Shown piece by piece: positions 1 through 6,730 of a stretch of DNA of 38,264 nucleotides (position 1 is its first letter; every line of letters starts with the position of its first letter). The notes under the pieces are model-generated. The model was given only the letters and a program-made list of their open reading frames with translations, did not search any database and was not told where the DNA came from. Position numbers and translations under genes: made by a program. The stretch comes from an uncultured Blautia sp. (GTDB lineage Bacteria; Bacillota; Clostridia; Lachnospirales; Lachnospiraceae): the NCBI GenBank assembly GCA_900541345.1, contig UQJE01000017.1, forward strand, positions 1 to 38,264, in the 5' to 3' direction.

Positions 1-325
1 TGACATACTCTAAGGATAACGCCACATCTGAAATCTGGTCGGCACTCATGCGTGAGCTTGCGTCAGCTCTGGTCTTGTAGCCATTCTTAAAATCTGTGTT
101 GATGTCGATACAATAGGCAGTTTCGCCCTCGACTTTCATATAGCCCTCATTGAATGTCGAACCGATAGAACCGTCATTCATTACTTTTTCAATGATACCG
201 ACACGCTCTGCACTTTCCGTCCAGTATTGCTTACTTTCTGCATGAACGGGTGTAGTCGGTAAAGCAGTAACGACAGTTGCAAGAGCTAAGAAGCCCGTAC
301 ACAATCGTTTCAATGTCTTTTTCAT
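1..325 (-). CDS. VaFE/thioester-domain surface-anchored protein, N-terminal 108 residues (runs off the window)
   Basis: The reading frame starts at ATG 325, preceded by AAGGAG with a 10-base spacer, and stays open to the window edge. Residues 1-27 form a Sec signal peptide (basic start KKTLKR, hydrophobic stretch, PVHA before the cut). The mature part begins ESKQYWTESAERVG and carries a YCID motif near residue 75, which resembles the cysteine of thioester/SpaA-like adhesin domains. I recognise this start as that of the very long VaFE-repeat LPXTG proteins of Firmicute mobile elements. If so, the full protein is anchored by a sortase and used for cell or surface attachment. The C-terminal repeats and the anchor are outside the window, so the assignment rests on the N-terminus only. 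It is missing from simple ORF lists because it lacks a stop codon here. Confidence 0.7.
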   Translation of the reverse strand, partial: MKKTLKRLCTGFLALATVVTALPTTPVHAESKQYWTESAERVGIIEKVMNDGSIGSTFNEGYMKVEGETAYCIDINTDFKNGYKTRADASSRMSADQISDVALSLEYV

Positions 326-352
326 AAATCTAATGCTCCTTTCATTTTGGGT

Positions 353-383
353 ATAAAAATAGACGCTCATTTCTGAACGTCTA
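353..383 (-). terminator. Hairpin plus T-run in the leader of the surface-protein gene
   Basis: Reading the minus strand, AGACG and TGA (reversed arms at 361-369 and 74-82 of the same block, i.e. 374-382) form an imperfect stem with a four-base loop, followed by ATTTTTAT. This is the shape of an intrinsic terminator. It lies only about 30 bases upstream of the surface-protein start, so it either ends transcription entering from the host amidase operon or works as an attenuator. Confidence 0.45.
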
Positions 384-478
384 CATTATTGAAAGGCTTG
401 TCCTCTCACACATATTCTATTTTAATAGGTACAACAGTTGCCTTTCTCCTTGTATTTTCGTTGTTTTCATCACTTGCG

Positions 479-628
479 TTATCTACAACCCCCATGGCCT
501 GCATCAATCACAATTACCTTTTCTTTTTCTGCAGTCTCATTTGATACCACAGCTGCCTCCTTCGATAAAAAGAACACACTGATAAGAAGAAGGATCGCCA
601 TCATCATTTCCATCACACGTTTTTTCAA
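479..628 (-). pseudogene. cwlD: CwlD-type N-acetylmuramoyl-L-alanine amidase, 5' fragment cut by the mobile element
   Basis: The start is TTG at 628, nine bases after AGGGGG; no ATG precedes it in frame. The 49-residue product has a basic start (KKRVME), a membrane segment (about residues 8-22, MMMAILLLISVFFLS) and then EKVIVIDAGHGG, the beta-strand and first zinc-ligand histidine of the Amidase_3 fold. It then ends Cys-Arg-stop. Family members run to roughly 230 residues, so the catalytic domain is lost here. CwlD removes peptide side chains from cortex muramic acid during sporulation, the first step toward muramic-delta-lactam. It is 74 bases downstream of the GH18 gene and probably co-transcribed. 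The 3' part should lie beyond the far end of the element. A related non-sporulation amidase cannot be excluded from 47 residues. Confidence 0.7.
482..493. other. Predicted chromosome/element junction (attachment site)
   Basis: On the minus strand the conserved amidase codons for D-A-G-H-G-G end at 488; the next codons read Cys-Arg-stop instead of the expected continuation of the motif (usually a residue followed by D-P-G). The crossover must lie close to 484-493. A core sequence cannot be fixed without the other end of the element. Confidence 0.5.
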
Positions 629-702
629 CAAAAAACACCCCCTGGCATATTCTTATTCAGTATATGTCTCAGAGAGTGTTTTTATATTTTATCTTGTTCT
701 GT

Positions 703-2352
703 TTATTCCAGATTATCACTGATCGCCTGCCAGATATCGCTGCTCTCAAACCCAAGCTTCCATGCGGCAACACCTGCCAGATTATATTTGGAAGAAAGTT
801 TTACCTTTTCTGCAATAGACTGGGCATCTTCAATCCAAATCTGGAATTCAGCTCCTTCGTTCTCAAAAGCGCCGTAATTCTGACTTGTATTTTTGTCCCA
901 GTATGTCTCCACATTATACTTTGCAACCACTTCCTGGGCCTGTCCCATTCCAATTGCCTCACTGGAAAGTGTTCCTGCAAGAGTTTTCCACAGTCTTGAA
1001 TAAAATGGCACCGCATTAATCACACGTTCTGCCGGAACTTCCGCCAGAGTATCTTTAATTCCCTGCTCCACCCATGGAAGAGAGGCTACCGAACCTGCTT
1101 CTTCAGAGCCAACATAATGCTCGTCATACCCCATAATAATCACATAATCCACAACGCGTCCCTGCTCTGCTCTGTCATAGTGGCTCGTAAAGTCCTCCGG
1201 AACCGGGTTATCCACCGAAAGCACAAGATTATTCTTATGAGTTTCCACAGAAAGCTCCCGCAAAAACTGTAAAAAGTGGATTCCTACTGCCTCCTCAAGA
1301 TACTCAAAGTCAATATTGATTCCGTCAAGCCCTGACGCAAGAGCAGCATCCACAAGCTGGCGCACCAGATTCTGTCTGGTACTTGTCCTGGAAAGAATTT
1401 CCGTTGTGCTGATATTTTCGCTAAAATTATCAACAAGTCCCCACACCTGAAGTCCTTTCTCATGTGCCTGATTTACATAATCAGAAGACGCAATATTAGA
1501 AATATTTCCTTCGTTATCTACAATGGAATACCAGGTCGGAGAAATGACGTTCACTCCCGTCATATTTGCAGTTGCCTCTGCAAATCCTGCATTTGCCTCC
1601 ATGTTTGTCACCTGATGCCACACCATATTTACAGGCTGTTCCATGTCAATATAATTATATTCTTCCCTTGAAAATTCCCTCTCGAAAGTTTTCTTTTCCG
1701 GCTGACTCACTGCTTTTTTCTGCACATAACCAATATAGCCGTCCATAGTGGCCACCTGATTCCAGTCTTCCAGCTCTTCCATAAGAATCAGAACAGCTCC
1801 TTTTTTCACTTTTGCCAGAACTTCTGACTTGATACCACCCCGGAAACGGACGTAAGTATCTTTTTTTGCAGTGACAGTATTCACATCTGAAAACTGATAC
1901 TGAATGGCAATTCTGTTTGGATTATCGTAAATATAAGCATCCAAATCTGTATACTGTCTGATATAGGAAAGACTTAAATATACAGCTCCCTCGCGAAGCC
2001 ACACCTGGCTTCCCGCTTCTGAAGAGGCAGGCATGTAAGTTACTTCGGAAGGCGTTGCATATAGAATCTGCTGATTTTCTGCATCCCAGTAATATCTCTG
2101 GTTCAGGTATGTATTTACTACATCAAGAGGAAGGTATCCCTCTTCCCCCGAGATAATCCCTCTCTGTTCCAGCTTCTCTGTTCCCAGGATCAGCGCAGCC
2201 TCTCCTTCTGCTACCTGTCCGTAATATTCGTTTAAATCCATACGGTCTTTTGTTGGAATATACTTTGAGATAACGTGACCCACGCCGCCTAAAACAGCGA
2301 GCACGACAATCAAAAGGCATACCACAAAAGCGGGCATGTATTTTTTCTTCAT
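703..2352 (-). CDS. Membrane-anchored glycoside hydrolase family 18 protein with SH3-like domain
   Basis: The second ATG (2352) is chosen because AAGGAAG stands 7 bases before it; the ATG at 2358 is too close. The product is 549 residues. Order: N-terminal membrane anchor (about 6-30), a copper-amine-oxidase-N-like substrate/wall domain (about 60-150), a bacterial SH3 domain (about 157-215) and a GH18 barrel (about 240-545). The GH18 signature DGINIDFEYLE is intact, with catalytic Glu near residue 350 (DxxxDxE). Relatives include the YaaH/YdhD spore-cortex and wall N-acetylglucosaminidases. It should act outside the membrane on peptidoglycan glycan strands. It is followed by the interrupted amidase gene, so the pair looks like a wall or cortex remodelling operon that has lost its second enzyme in this state. 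Exact substrate is inferred. Confidence 0.88.
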   Translation of the reverse strand: MKKKYMPAFVVCLLIVVLAVLGGVGHVISKYIPTKDRMDLNEYYGQVAEGEAALILGTEKLEQRGIISGEEGYLPLDVVNTYLNQRYYWDAENQQILYATPSEVTYMPASSEAGSQVWLREGAVYLSLSYIRQYTDLDAYIYDNPNRIAIQYQFSDVNTVTAKKDTYVRFRGGIKSEVLAKVKKGAVLILMEELEDWNQVATMDGYIGYVQKKAVSQPEKKTFEREFSREEYNYIDMEQPVNMVWHQVTNMEANAGFAEATANMTGVNVISPTWYSIVDNEGNISNIASSDYVNQAHEKGLQVWGLVDNFSENISTTEILSRTSTRQNLVRQLVDAALASGLDGINIDFEYLEEAVGIHFLQFLRELSVETHKNNLVLSVDNPVPEDFTSHYDRAEQGRVVDYVIIMGYDEHYVGSEEAGSVASLPWVEQGIKDTLAEVPAERVINAVPFYSRLWKTLAGTLSSEAIGMGQAQEVVAKYNVETYWDKNTSQNYGAFENEGAEFQIWIEDAQSIAEKVKLSSKYNLAGVAAWKLGFESSDIWQAISDNLE

Positions 2353-2403
2353 AATCATTCTTCCTTTCGGTACTTCATTATGGATTTTCTGCTAAGCCTT
2401 TAC

Positions 2404-2431
2404 ATTATATCATATTTCGGAAATATTTCAT
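2404..2431 (-). promoter_or_regulatory. Promoter of the GH18-amidase operon with a palindrome between the boxes
   Basis: On the minus strand a perfect TATAAT (2404-2409) is preceded, 16 bases away, by ATGAAA (2426-2431). The spacer is nearly filled by the palindrome ATATTTCCGAAATAT (2412-2426), 7-base arms around one central base. Such a position would suit a repressor operator. The -35 box is weak. Confidence 0.5.
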
Positions 2432-2467
2432 TACATAATTCGACATTTTAGATTTTCTTTATAAATT

Positions 2468-2518
2468 CAGACCCCTGAGGGTTTGTATGAGTAGGGGCTC
2501 GCATCTTTCAGGGGTCTG
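2468..2518. terminator. Inverted repeat, probable terminator after the 83-residue protein gene
   Basis: CAGACCCCTGA (2468-2478) and TCAGGGGTCTG (2508-2518) are perfect 11-base arms around a 29-base loop. On the plus strand TCTTTTTC follows; on the minus strand, where the gene just upstream ends at 2549, the tail is AATTTAT, which is weak. The position between two minus genes favours termination or 3'-end protection of the upstream transcript. Confidence 0.5.
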
Positions 2519-2548
2519 TCTTTTTCTGCTTTGTTATAGCTCACCGAT

Positions 2549-2800
2549 CTACAAGCGGGAGTCTTCTCCAACCGAGATAAAATCAAAGCTTACACAGGCA
2601 ATTTTTCCGGTTTCATCTTCTGTATAATCCCGCATATACACTCCACCCTCTGCAAGCTGACAGGCCTTTGCAATGGATTTTGCAGTGCTTGGACTTCCAT
2701 TCAGATAAAGAGAAACACCCTTTTCCTCATAATATTCCAGTTCTCTGCGCAGTGGTTTACGGGATTTTTTCTTTTTTTTACGTGATATATTTTCCGTTAT
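2549..2800 (-). CDS. Small basic protein, 83 residues, apparent AUA start codon
   Basis: An open frame of 84 codons has strong protein character: a lysine/arginine-rich start (TENISRKKKKKSRKPLRRE), then LEYYEEKGVSLYLNGSPSTAKSIAKAC, and a C-terminal part ending SVGEDSRL. AAAGGAGG sits 4-5 bases before an ATA triplet at 2800, exactly where ATG would be expected; the frame has no ATG, GTG or TTG before the conserved-looking body. The only in-frame ATG is internal at about residue 56. Either the rare initiator AUA is used, or a single G-to-A change has silenced the gene. An A8 run near codons 8-10 is also a slippage site. I do not recognise the function; the basic N-terminus might bind nucleic acid. 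An inverted repeat follows the stop. Confidence 0.55.
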   Translation of the reverse strand: MTENISRKKKKKSRKPLRRELEYYEEKGVSLYLNGSPSTAKSIAKACQLAEGGVYMRDYTEDETGKIACVSFDFISVGEDSRL

Positions 2801-2872
2801 ATACCCTCCTTTCTGTAAAAATAGATTTTAGAAAAACACCTTACGTCGCGGAAAAGAAGGAATGGAATTGTT

Positions 2873-3046
2873 TTATCTCACTGGGAAAATTCTGTGCTGC
2901 AGCAAGAATGCTGATGATAAAAATCGCACGAATTTTAAGACTTGTATAAATTGATAATTGGTGCAACTGTAATAATTATGAACAGTCACGGATTGGTTAT
3001 AATTAAGGCTGTATATATGAATCTCATTTTTCTTAAGCATTTCCAT
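2873..3046 (-). CDS. Possible 57-residue leader ORF, weakly supported
   Basis: An ATG at 3046 has AAAAGG 8 bases upstream and lies just after a good promoter (3070-3097) in the otherwise gene-free stretch. The product would be 57 residues with a hydrophobic C-terminal part (VLKFVRFLSSAFLL). I recognise no family. It may be a chance ORF in the leader of the 83-residue gene at 2800. Confidence 0.2.
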   Translation of the reverse strand: MEMLKKNEIHIYSLNYNQSVTVHNYYSCTNYQFIQVLKFVRFLSSAFLLQHRIFPVR

Positions 3047-3069
3047 TCCAATTACCTTTTCCTGTTTAC

Positions 3070-3097
3070 ATTATACCAATTCTTTTTTGTAATGCAA
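3070..3097 (-). promoter_or_regulatory. Minus-strand promoter upstream of the 83-residue protein gene
   Basis: TATAAT (3070-3075 on the minus strand) with TTGCAT 16 bases upstream (3092-3097). It drives toward 2800 and leaves a leader of about 260 bases, which is long and may hold the weak ORF at 2873-3046. Confidence 0.45.
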
Positions 3098-3169
3098 CCG
3101 TTTTAAGAAAAATATGATTTTTTTTCGATATTTTTTCGAAATATTTCATTTTTTATCAAATTAATGTCC

Positions 3170-3199
3170 TTTACATCTTACATCATTCTGTTATATAAT
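3170..3199 (+). promoter_or_regulatory. Promoter of mecA
   Basis: TTTACA (3170-3175), 18-base spacer, TATAAT (3194-3199), about 60 bases before the chosen start. The DNA upstream (3100-3165) is very AT-rich, resembling an UP element. Confidence 0.6.
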
Positions 3200-3266
3200 A
3201 TATTCTGTAAAACCATATTATATCAGTAGTAGAATAATCATGACAACAAAGATAGGACGTGATGAT

Positions 3267-4019
3267 ATGAAAATAGAAAAAATCAATGAAAATCAGATTC
3301 GCTGCACCCTGACAAAACAGGATTTGGAAAATCATCAGGTTCGTTTAAGCGAACTCGCTTACGGAACAGATAAGGCCAAGCGCCTTTTTCGTGATATGAT
3401 GCAGCAGGCACAACTTCAGTTTGGCTTTGAAGCAGACAATATCCCTCTTATGATCGAGGCAATTCCTGTAAGTACAGACAGTATTATTCTTATTATAACA
3501 AAAGTTGAGGATCCTGAAGAACTGGATACCAGGTTTTCCAAATTTGCTCCCTTGAAAAAATCGGAACAGACTGCTCCCCTGGAACTCGACGGCGCTGACA
3601 GCATTATAGATATGTTTCATAAAATCATGGAATCCGGAGCAAAACGTCCCCAAAAAGCTGAGGACTCTCCGATTCCCTCCTCTCCTGAAGAAAAAGAAAT
3701 ACCTGTATCAGAAGAACCTGTCCCGATAAATATTATGCGTCTCTATACCTTCCGGACTTTGGATTATGTAATTGACGCGGCTCATGGACTGAAAGGCTTT
3801 TTCAACGGAGAAAATACACTCTACAAAGATCCTGTTACAGGCGATTATCAGCTCGTTCTGCATCAGACTTCCTGTCCTCCTGAAGATTTTAACAAAGTGT
3901 GCAATATTCTATCAGAATACGGAAAAGGCAAAACCTTCACACCTGCAGAAGAAGCACATTTCCGCGAACATGGAGAACTGATTTCCCAAAATGCGCTTCA
4001 GCAGCTTATGCAAATTTAA
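3267..4019 (+). CDS. mecA: MecA-type adaptor protein
   Basis: The start at 3267 (MKIEKINENQ) is chosen over the ATG at 3240 because family members begin MKIE(R/K)I and AGGA lies 9 bases before it. The product is 250 residues. The N-terminal half (MKIEKINENQIRCTLTKQDLENHQV, then LFRDMMQQAQLQFGFE) is the substrate-binding part; a charged proline-rich linker at about 120-155 precedes the C-terminal ClpC-binding domain (IMRLYTFRTLDYVIDAAHGLKG, and HFREHGELI near the end). In Bacilli MecA hands ComK and other substrates to ClpCP for degradation; the clostridial substrate is unknown. It stands alone with its own promoter and terminator. Confidence 0.9.
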   Translation: MKIEKINENQIRCTLTKQDLENHQVRLSELAYGTDKAKRLFRDMMQQAQLQFGFEADNIPLMIEAIPVSTDSIILIITKVEDPEELDTRFSKFAPLKKSEQTAPLELDGADSIIDMFHKIMESGAKRPQKAEDSPIPSSPEEKEIPVSEEPVPINIMRLYTFRTLDYVIDAAHGLKGFFNGENTLYKDPVTGDYQLVLHQTSCPPEDFNKVCNILSEYGKGKTFTPAEEAHFREHGELISQNALQQLMQI

Positions 4020-4031
4020 GTAAAGACACAA

Positions 4032-4058
4032 AAACGGGTCAGCATTGCCGGCCCGTTT
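4032..4058. terminator. Bidirectional terminator between mecA and the DUF1858 gene
   Basis: AAACGGGTC (4032-4040) pairs with GGCCCGTTT (4050-4058) with one G-T pair. On the minus strand the stem is followed by TTTTTGTGTCTTT, a good T-run; on the plus strand the tail is poor. It best fits the end of the minus gene but can serve both convergent units. Confidence 0.65.
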
Positions 4059-4078
4059 CTGTATGTTAAAACTCTTAC

Positions 4079-4279
4079 TTACTGTGCAAGAAAATCATTA
4101 ATCTGCTGTACGAGTACGTCTGCATCAAAACCATGCACCATCGCAGCCTCTGCCAGGGATTCTCCCTGAGAAGACGGGCAGCCGATGCAGTGCATTCCTG
4201 CTCTCATAAGAATTGCTGCACTGTTTGGATTCATAGCAAGAAGTTCACCGATTGTAGTCTCTTTTGTTACCTGTGCCAT
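4079..4279 (-). CDS. DUF1858 domain protein (redox-disulfide type)
   Basis: A 66-residue protein beginning MAQVTKETTIGELLAMNPNSA, with the motif MHCIGCPSSQGESLAEAA. The CxxC pair at about residues 31-34 and the whole layout are those of the DUF1858/hybrid-cluster-associated disulfide domain. Members are thought to take part in thiol redox chemistry, often as an extra domain on oxidoreductases; the exact reaction is unknown. AAAGGAGG precedes the ATG. It is divergent from the ferredoxin gene, and both have their own promoters in the 195-base gap. Confidence 0.85.
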   Translation of the reverse strand: MAQVTKETTIGELLAMNPNSAAILMRAGMHCIGCPSSQGESLAEAAMVHGFDADVLVQQINDFLAQ

Positions 4280-4333
4280 TACAGTTCCTCCTTTTATACC
4301 TTTATTTCCGTAATAAATAATACGGTTTCTGCT

Positions 4334-4362
4334 ATTATAATACCAAACGGCTTTGGAATCAA
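4334..4362 (-). promoter_or_regulatory. Promoter of the DUF1858 gene
   Basis: TTGATT (4357-4362), 17-base spacer, perfect TATAAT (4334-4339), all on the minus strand, about 55 bases before the start codon. Confidence 0.7.
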
Positions 4363-4397
4363 CTGCTTTATTTTAAGATTTGTTTATAATTTTATAC

Positions 4398-4426
4398 TTG
4401 TAATCCCGCGTGAGATATATTAGAAT
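4398..4426 (+). promoter_or_regulatory. Promoter of the ferredoxin gene
   Basis: TTGTAA (4398-4403), 17-base spacer, TAGAAT (4421-4426), about 49 bases before the ATG. Confidence 0.65.
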
Positions 4427-4474
4427 GTCATTAGAACCCGGAAGGGTGCAAAAGAGATTAAGGAGGATACAACT

Positions 4475-4645
4475 ATGGCATATGTAATTTCAGATGAATG
4501 TGTAAGCTGTGGAACTTGCGAAAGCGAGTGCCCATCTGAGGCTATTTCTCAGGGTGATGAGCATTACGTAATCGACGCAGACGCATGTGTAGACTGCGGA
4601 ACTTGCGCTGATGTTTGCCCAACAGAAGCAATCAAACCAGAATAA
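4475..4645 (+). CDS. 2[4Fe-4S] clostridial-type ferredoxin
   Basis: A 56-residue protein starting MAYVISDECVSCGTCESECP, after AGGAGG at 4461-4466. It has two copies of C-x2-C-x2-C-x3-C-P (CVSCGTCESECP and CVDCGTCADVCP), the ligands of two [4Fe-4S] clusters, in the classic 55-56 residue length. It carries low-potential electrons in the cytoplasm, for example from pyruvate:ferredoxin oxidoreductase to hydrogenase or Rnf. Monocistronic, with its own promoter and a strong terminator. It is easily missed by ORF callers because of its size. Confidence 0.97.
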   Translation: MAYVISDECVSCGTCESECPSEAISQGDEHYVIDADACVDCGTCADVCPTEAIKPE

Positions 4646-4663
4646 TTCATTACCTGGTAGTGC

Positions 4664-4706
4664 AAACAGGCTGTGGTATTTTTACCAACAGCCTGTTTTT
4701 CTTTTC
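4664..4706 (+). terminator. Intrinsic terminator of the ferredoxin gene
   Basis: AAACAGGCTGT (4664-4674) pairs with ACAGCCTGTTT (4688-4698), extended by GGTA/TACC, then TTTTCTTTTC. It ends at the stop of the convergent MerR gene and may serve both strands. Confidence 0.85.
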
Positions 4707-4707
4707 T

Positions 4708-5253
4708 CTATCTATGTATTTTTCCTTTTCGTTTTTCTTTTTTCTCAGACGCTGCCGCTGCTTCCCGCCTTGCAAGCTGCTGTCTCCTGATTGCCGCATC
4801 AATGGAACGACATCTTCCCTCCCCGGCTTTTTTTATCTGCAGCTCCTGTTGGATCAGACGTTCCAGGATTTTCTGGAACTCTACAATTTTCCAGTTTTCT
4901 TCCTCACTTTCTCCATCCGGCTCCCTCTTAATATCTTCCAATTCATTTTTTAAACCTTCTTTTGCTTCTTCATCTTGTTTCGCTGTCTCCAAAAGTCTGA
5001 TTTTGCTTCGTTCTCCTCCTGGAACATTCTGCGAGATTTTAGGAATCAGCTCTCTTATAGCAGACAGTTTCAGCCCTCTGTTCTTCAGTTCTCTTATATT
5101 CAAAAACATCTGAATATCATATCCGGTATAGTAACGGTGTCCAAGCTCATTTCTCCCAATAGAAAGGTTCAGCTCCTCCTCCCAGTATCTGAGCACATAT
5201 GGCTTCAGACCGGTAGTCTCTGCCGCCTGCTGGACTGTATAATGTTTGTCCAT
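4708..5253 (-). CDS. MerR-family transcriptional regulator
   Basis: A 181-residue protein. Residues 3-72 form a MerR winged helix-turn-helix (YTVQQAAETTGLKPYVLRYWEEELNLSIGRNELGHRYYTGYDIQMFLNIRELKNRGL). The part after residue 80 is rich in Glu, Lys and Arg and is predicted to be a coiled coil (ETAKQDEEAKEGLKNELEDIKRE; KILERLIQQELQIKK). There is no cysteine or known effector domain, so it looks more like the RacA/DNA-organising or unknown MerR group than a metal sensor. Start: ATG after CAGGAGGG. It has its own promoter, just downstream of the dnaB terminator. Confidence 0.8.
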   Translation of the reverse strand: MDKHYTVQQAAETTGLKPYVLRYWEEELNLSIGRNELGHRYYTGYDIQMFLNIRELKNRGLKLSAIRELIPKISQNVPGGERSKIRLLETAKQDEEAKEGLKNELEDIKREPDGESEEENWKIVEFQKILERLIQQELQIKKAGEGRCRSIDAAIRRQQLARREAAAASEKKEKRKGKIHR

Positions 5254-5276
5254 ATACTATCCCTCCTGTCCTTTTT

Positions 5277-5305
5277 ATGATAACAGGGGTTATGCCTGAT
5301 TGCAA
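5277..5305 (-). promoter_or_regulatory. Promoter of the MerR gene
   Basis: TTGCAA (5300-5305), 17-base spacer, TATCAT (5277-5282) on the minus strand, 24 bases before the start codon. Confidence 0.6.
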
Positions 5306-5373
5306 GGAAAAGAAGTTGACATAATTTTACTATTTTTGCAACCCCATCTGCTCTGCCACATATTTTTCCCAAA

Positions 5374-5397
5374 GAAAAAAAGAGTCCGAAGACTCTA
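5374..5397 (-). terminator. Terminator of the gdpP-rplI-dnaB operon
   Basis: On the minus strand AGAGTC-TTCG-GACTCT (a stable UUCG tetraloop) is followed by TTTTTTTC. The first bases of the stem are the dnaB stop codon itself, so the terminator begins inside the gene's end. Confidence 0.85.
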
Positions 5398-6723
5398 TTT
5401 TTTCATATTCACAAACTGCGTATATCGCGGCAGCCATACAAGTTCCACTGTACCAATGGGGCCGTTACGCTGCTTTGCTATAATAATTTCTGCAATATCT
5501 TTCTTCTCTGTATCTTTATGGTAATAATCATCACGATAAATAAACATAACTACATCCGCATCCTGCTCAATCGCACCGGACTCTCGAAGGTCAGAAAGCA
5601 TTGGTCTGTGATCGGGACGCTGCTCTACTGCACGGCTTAACTGAGAAAGCGCAAGAACCGGAACATCAAGCTCTCTTGCAAGGGCTTTCAGAGAACGGGA
5701 AATATCCGAAATTTCCTGCTGTCTTGAATCACTTTTTCCGCTTCCGCTCATAAGCTGAAGATAGTCAATCATAATGACCCCCAAATTATGCTCCAGTTTG
5801 TATTTCCTGCATTTGGAACGCATTTCTGCAATAGAAATACCAGGCGTATCGTCAATTATCAAATTAGAACGCCCAATAATATCTGCACCCTCAACCAGCT
5901 TTGTCCAGTCTTCATCTTTTAAGTTACCAGTACGCATATTCTGGGAATCTACGTGAGATTCCATAGCAAGAAGACGATTTACAAGCTGCTCCTTTGACAT
6001 CTCGAGGCTGAAAATCGCAACGGTTACATCTTTGCGAAACGCCATATACTGAGCGATATTTAATACAAATGCTGTCTTTCCCATAGAAGGACGGGCTGCA
6101 ATCAGAACAAGATCTGAGGCATGCATTCCCGATGTTTTGTAATCCAGATCCACAAAACCTGTGGGGATTCCGGTTACAGAACCTTTTAGTTTGGACGCCT
6201 TTTCAATATTATTGATTGCATTTAATACAACCTGCTGAATCGGTACAAATTCTCCGCCGTTTGTCTTCTGAAGAATATTGAACAGTTTTTTCTCTGCCTC
6301 CTCCAGAATGACCTCCGTGCTTTCCTTTTCCAGATAGCAGGCATTTGCAACCTCCTCATTCACCTTGATAAGACGTCTTAGCATTGCCTTTTCACTTACA
6401 ATCTTCGCATAATATTTTACGTTTGCAGAAGTAGGAACTGCAGAAATCAGATCACGCACATATTCCATGCTGCTGATATCCGGTGGAAGATCTTTCTCCT
6501 TCAGACGGTTCTGAAGCGTAATCAAATCCACCGGTTTACCTTCGTTGCACAGCTCCACCATAGCATCAAAAATAATCCCGTACTGCTTCTGATAAAAATC
6601 ATCGCTTGTAAGAATCTCAGATGCCACAAGAATGGCGTCTCTGTCAAGGATCATAGAACCAATAACAGACTGCTCCGCCTCTATACTGTGAGGCAGGATT
6701 CGTTTAATCAGAGCTTCTTCCAT
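5395..6723 (-). CDS. dnaB: Replicative DNA helicase DnaB
   Basis: The product is 442 residues, standard for the family. The N-terminal domain (PHSIEAEQSVIGSMILD, residues about 11-110) binds primase. The RecA-like C-terminal domain contains Walker A ARPSMGKTAF (about residue 210), Walker B VIMIDYLQLM and the SQLSRAVEQRPDHRPMLSDLRESGAIEQDAD stretch that includes the arginine finger and DNA-loop region. It forms the hexamer that unwinds DNA at the replication fork using ATP. It is the last gene of gdpP-rplI-dnaB, with 7 bases between rplI and dnaB, an order conserved across Firmicutes. Confidence 0.98.
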   Translation of the reverse strand: MEEALIKRILPHSIEAEQSVIGSMILDRDAILVASEILTSDDFYQKQYGIIFDAMVELCNEGKPVDLITLQNRLKEKDLPPDISSMEYVRDLISAVPTSANVKYYAKIVSEKAMLRRLIKVNEEVANACYLEKESTEVILEEAEKKLFNILQKTNGGEFVPIQQVVLNAINNIEKASKLKGSVTGIPTGFVDLDYKTSGMHASDLVLIAARPSMGKTAFVLNIAQYMAFRKDVTVAIFSLEMSKEQLVNRLLAMESHVDSQNMRTGNLKDEDWTKLVEGADIIGRSNLIIDDTPGISIAEMRSKCRKYKLEHNLGVIMIDYLQLMSGSGKSDSRQQEISDISRSLKALARELDVPVLALSQLSRAVEQRPDHRPMLSDLRESGAIEQDADVVMFIYRDDYYHKDTEKKDIAEIIIAKQRNGPIGTVELVWLPRYTQFVNMKK

Positions 6724-6730
6724 GCTTCTC

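Larger units (their letters stand above)
1..487. mobile_element. Terminal segment of an integrative (probably conjugative) element
   Basis: What is seen: the N-terminal part of a CwlD-type amidase read from the right stops abruptly after the DAGHGG motif near position 488. Everything to its left is unrelated and contains the start of a VaFE/thioester-type surface protein. Known: such large LPXTG-type surface proteins are common cargo of Firmicute integrative conjugative elements. Inferred: the element boundary lies at about 484-490 and the element continues left of the window. No recombinase, relaxase or second end is visible, so the element family cannot be named. Confidence 0.65.

Noticed and set aside
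2468..2518. Plus-strand terminator of an unseen upstream plus gene
   Set aside because: No plus-strand coding region exists upstream; kept as a general inverted repeat after the minus-strand gene.
3120..3165. Short AT-rich inverted repeats before mecA (TTCG/CGAA around T-runs)
   Set aside because: Low-complexity AT-rich DNA gives such repeats by chance; treated as part of the promoter region only.
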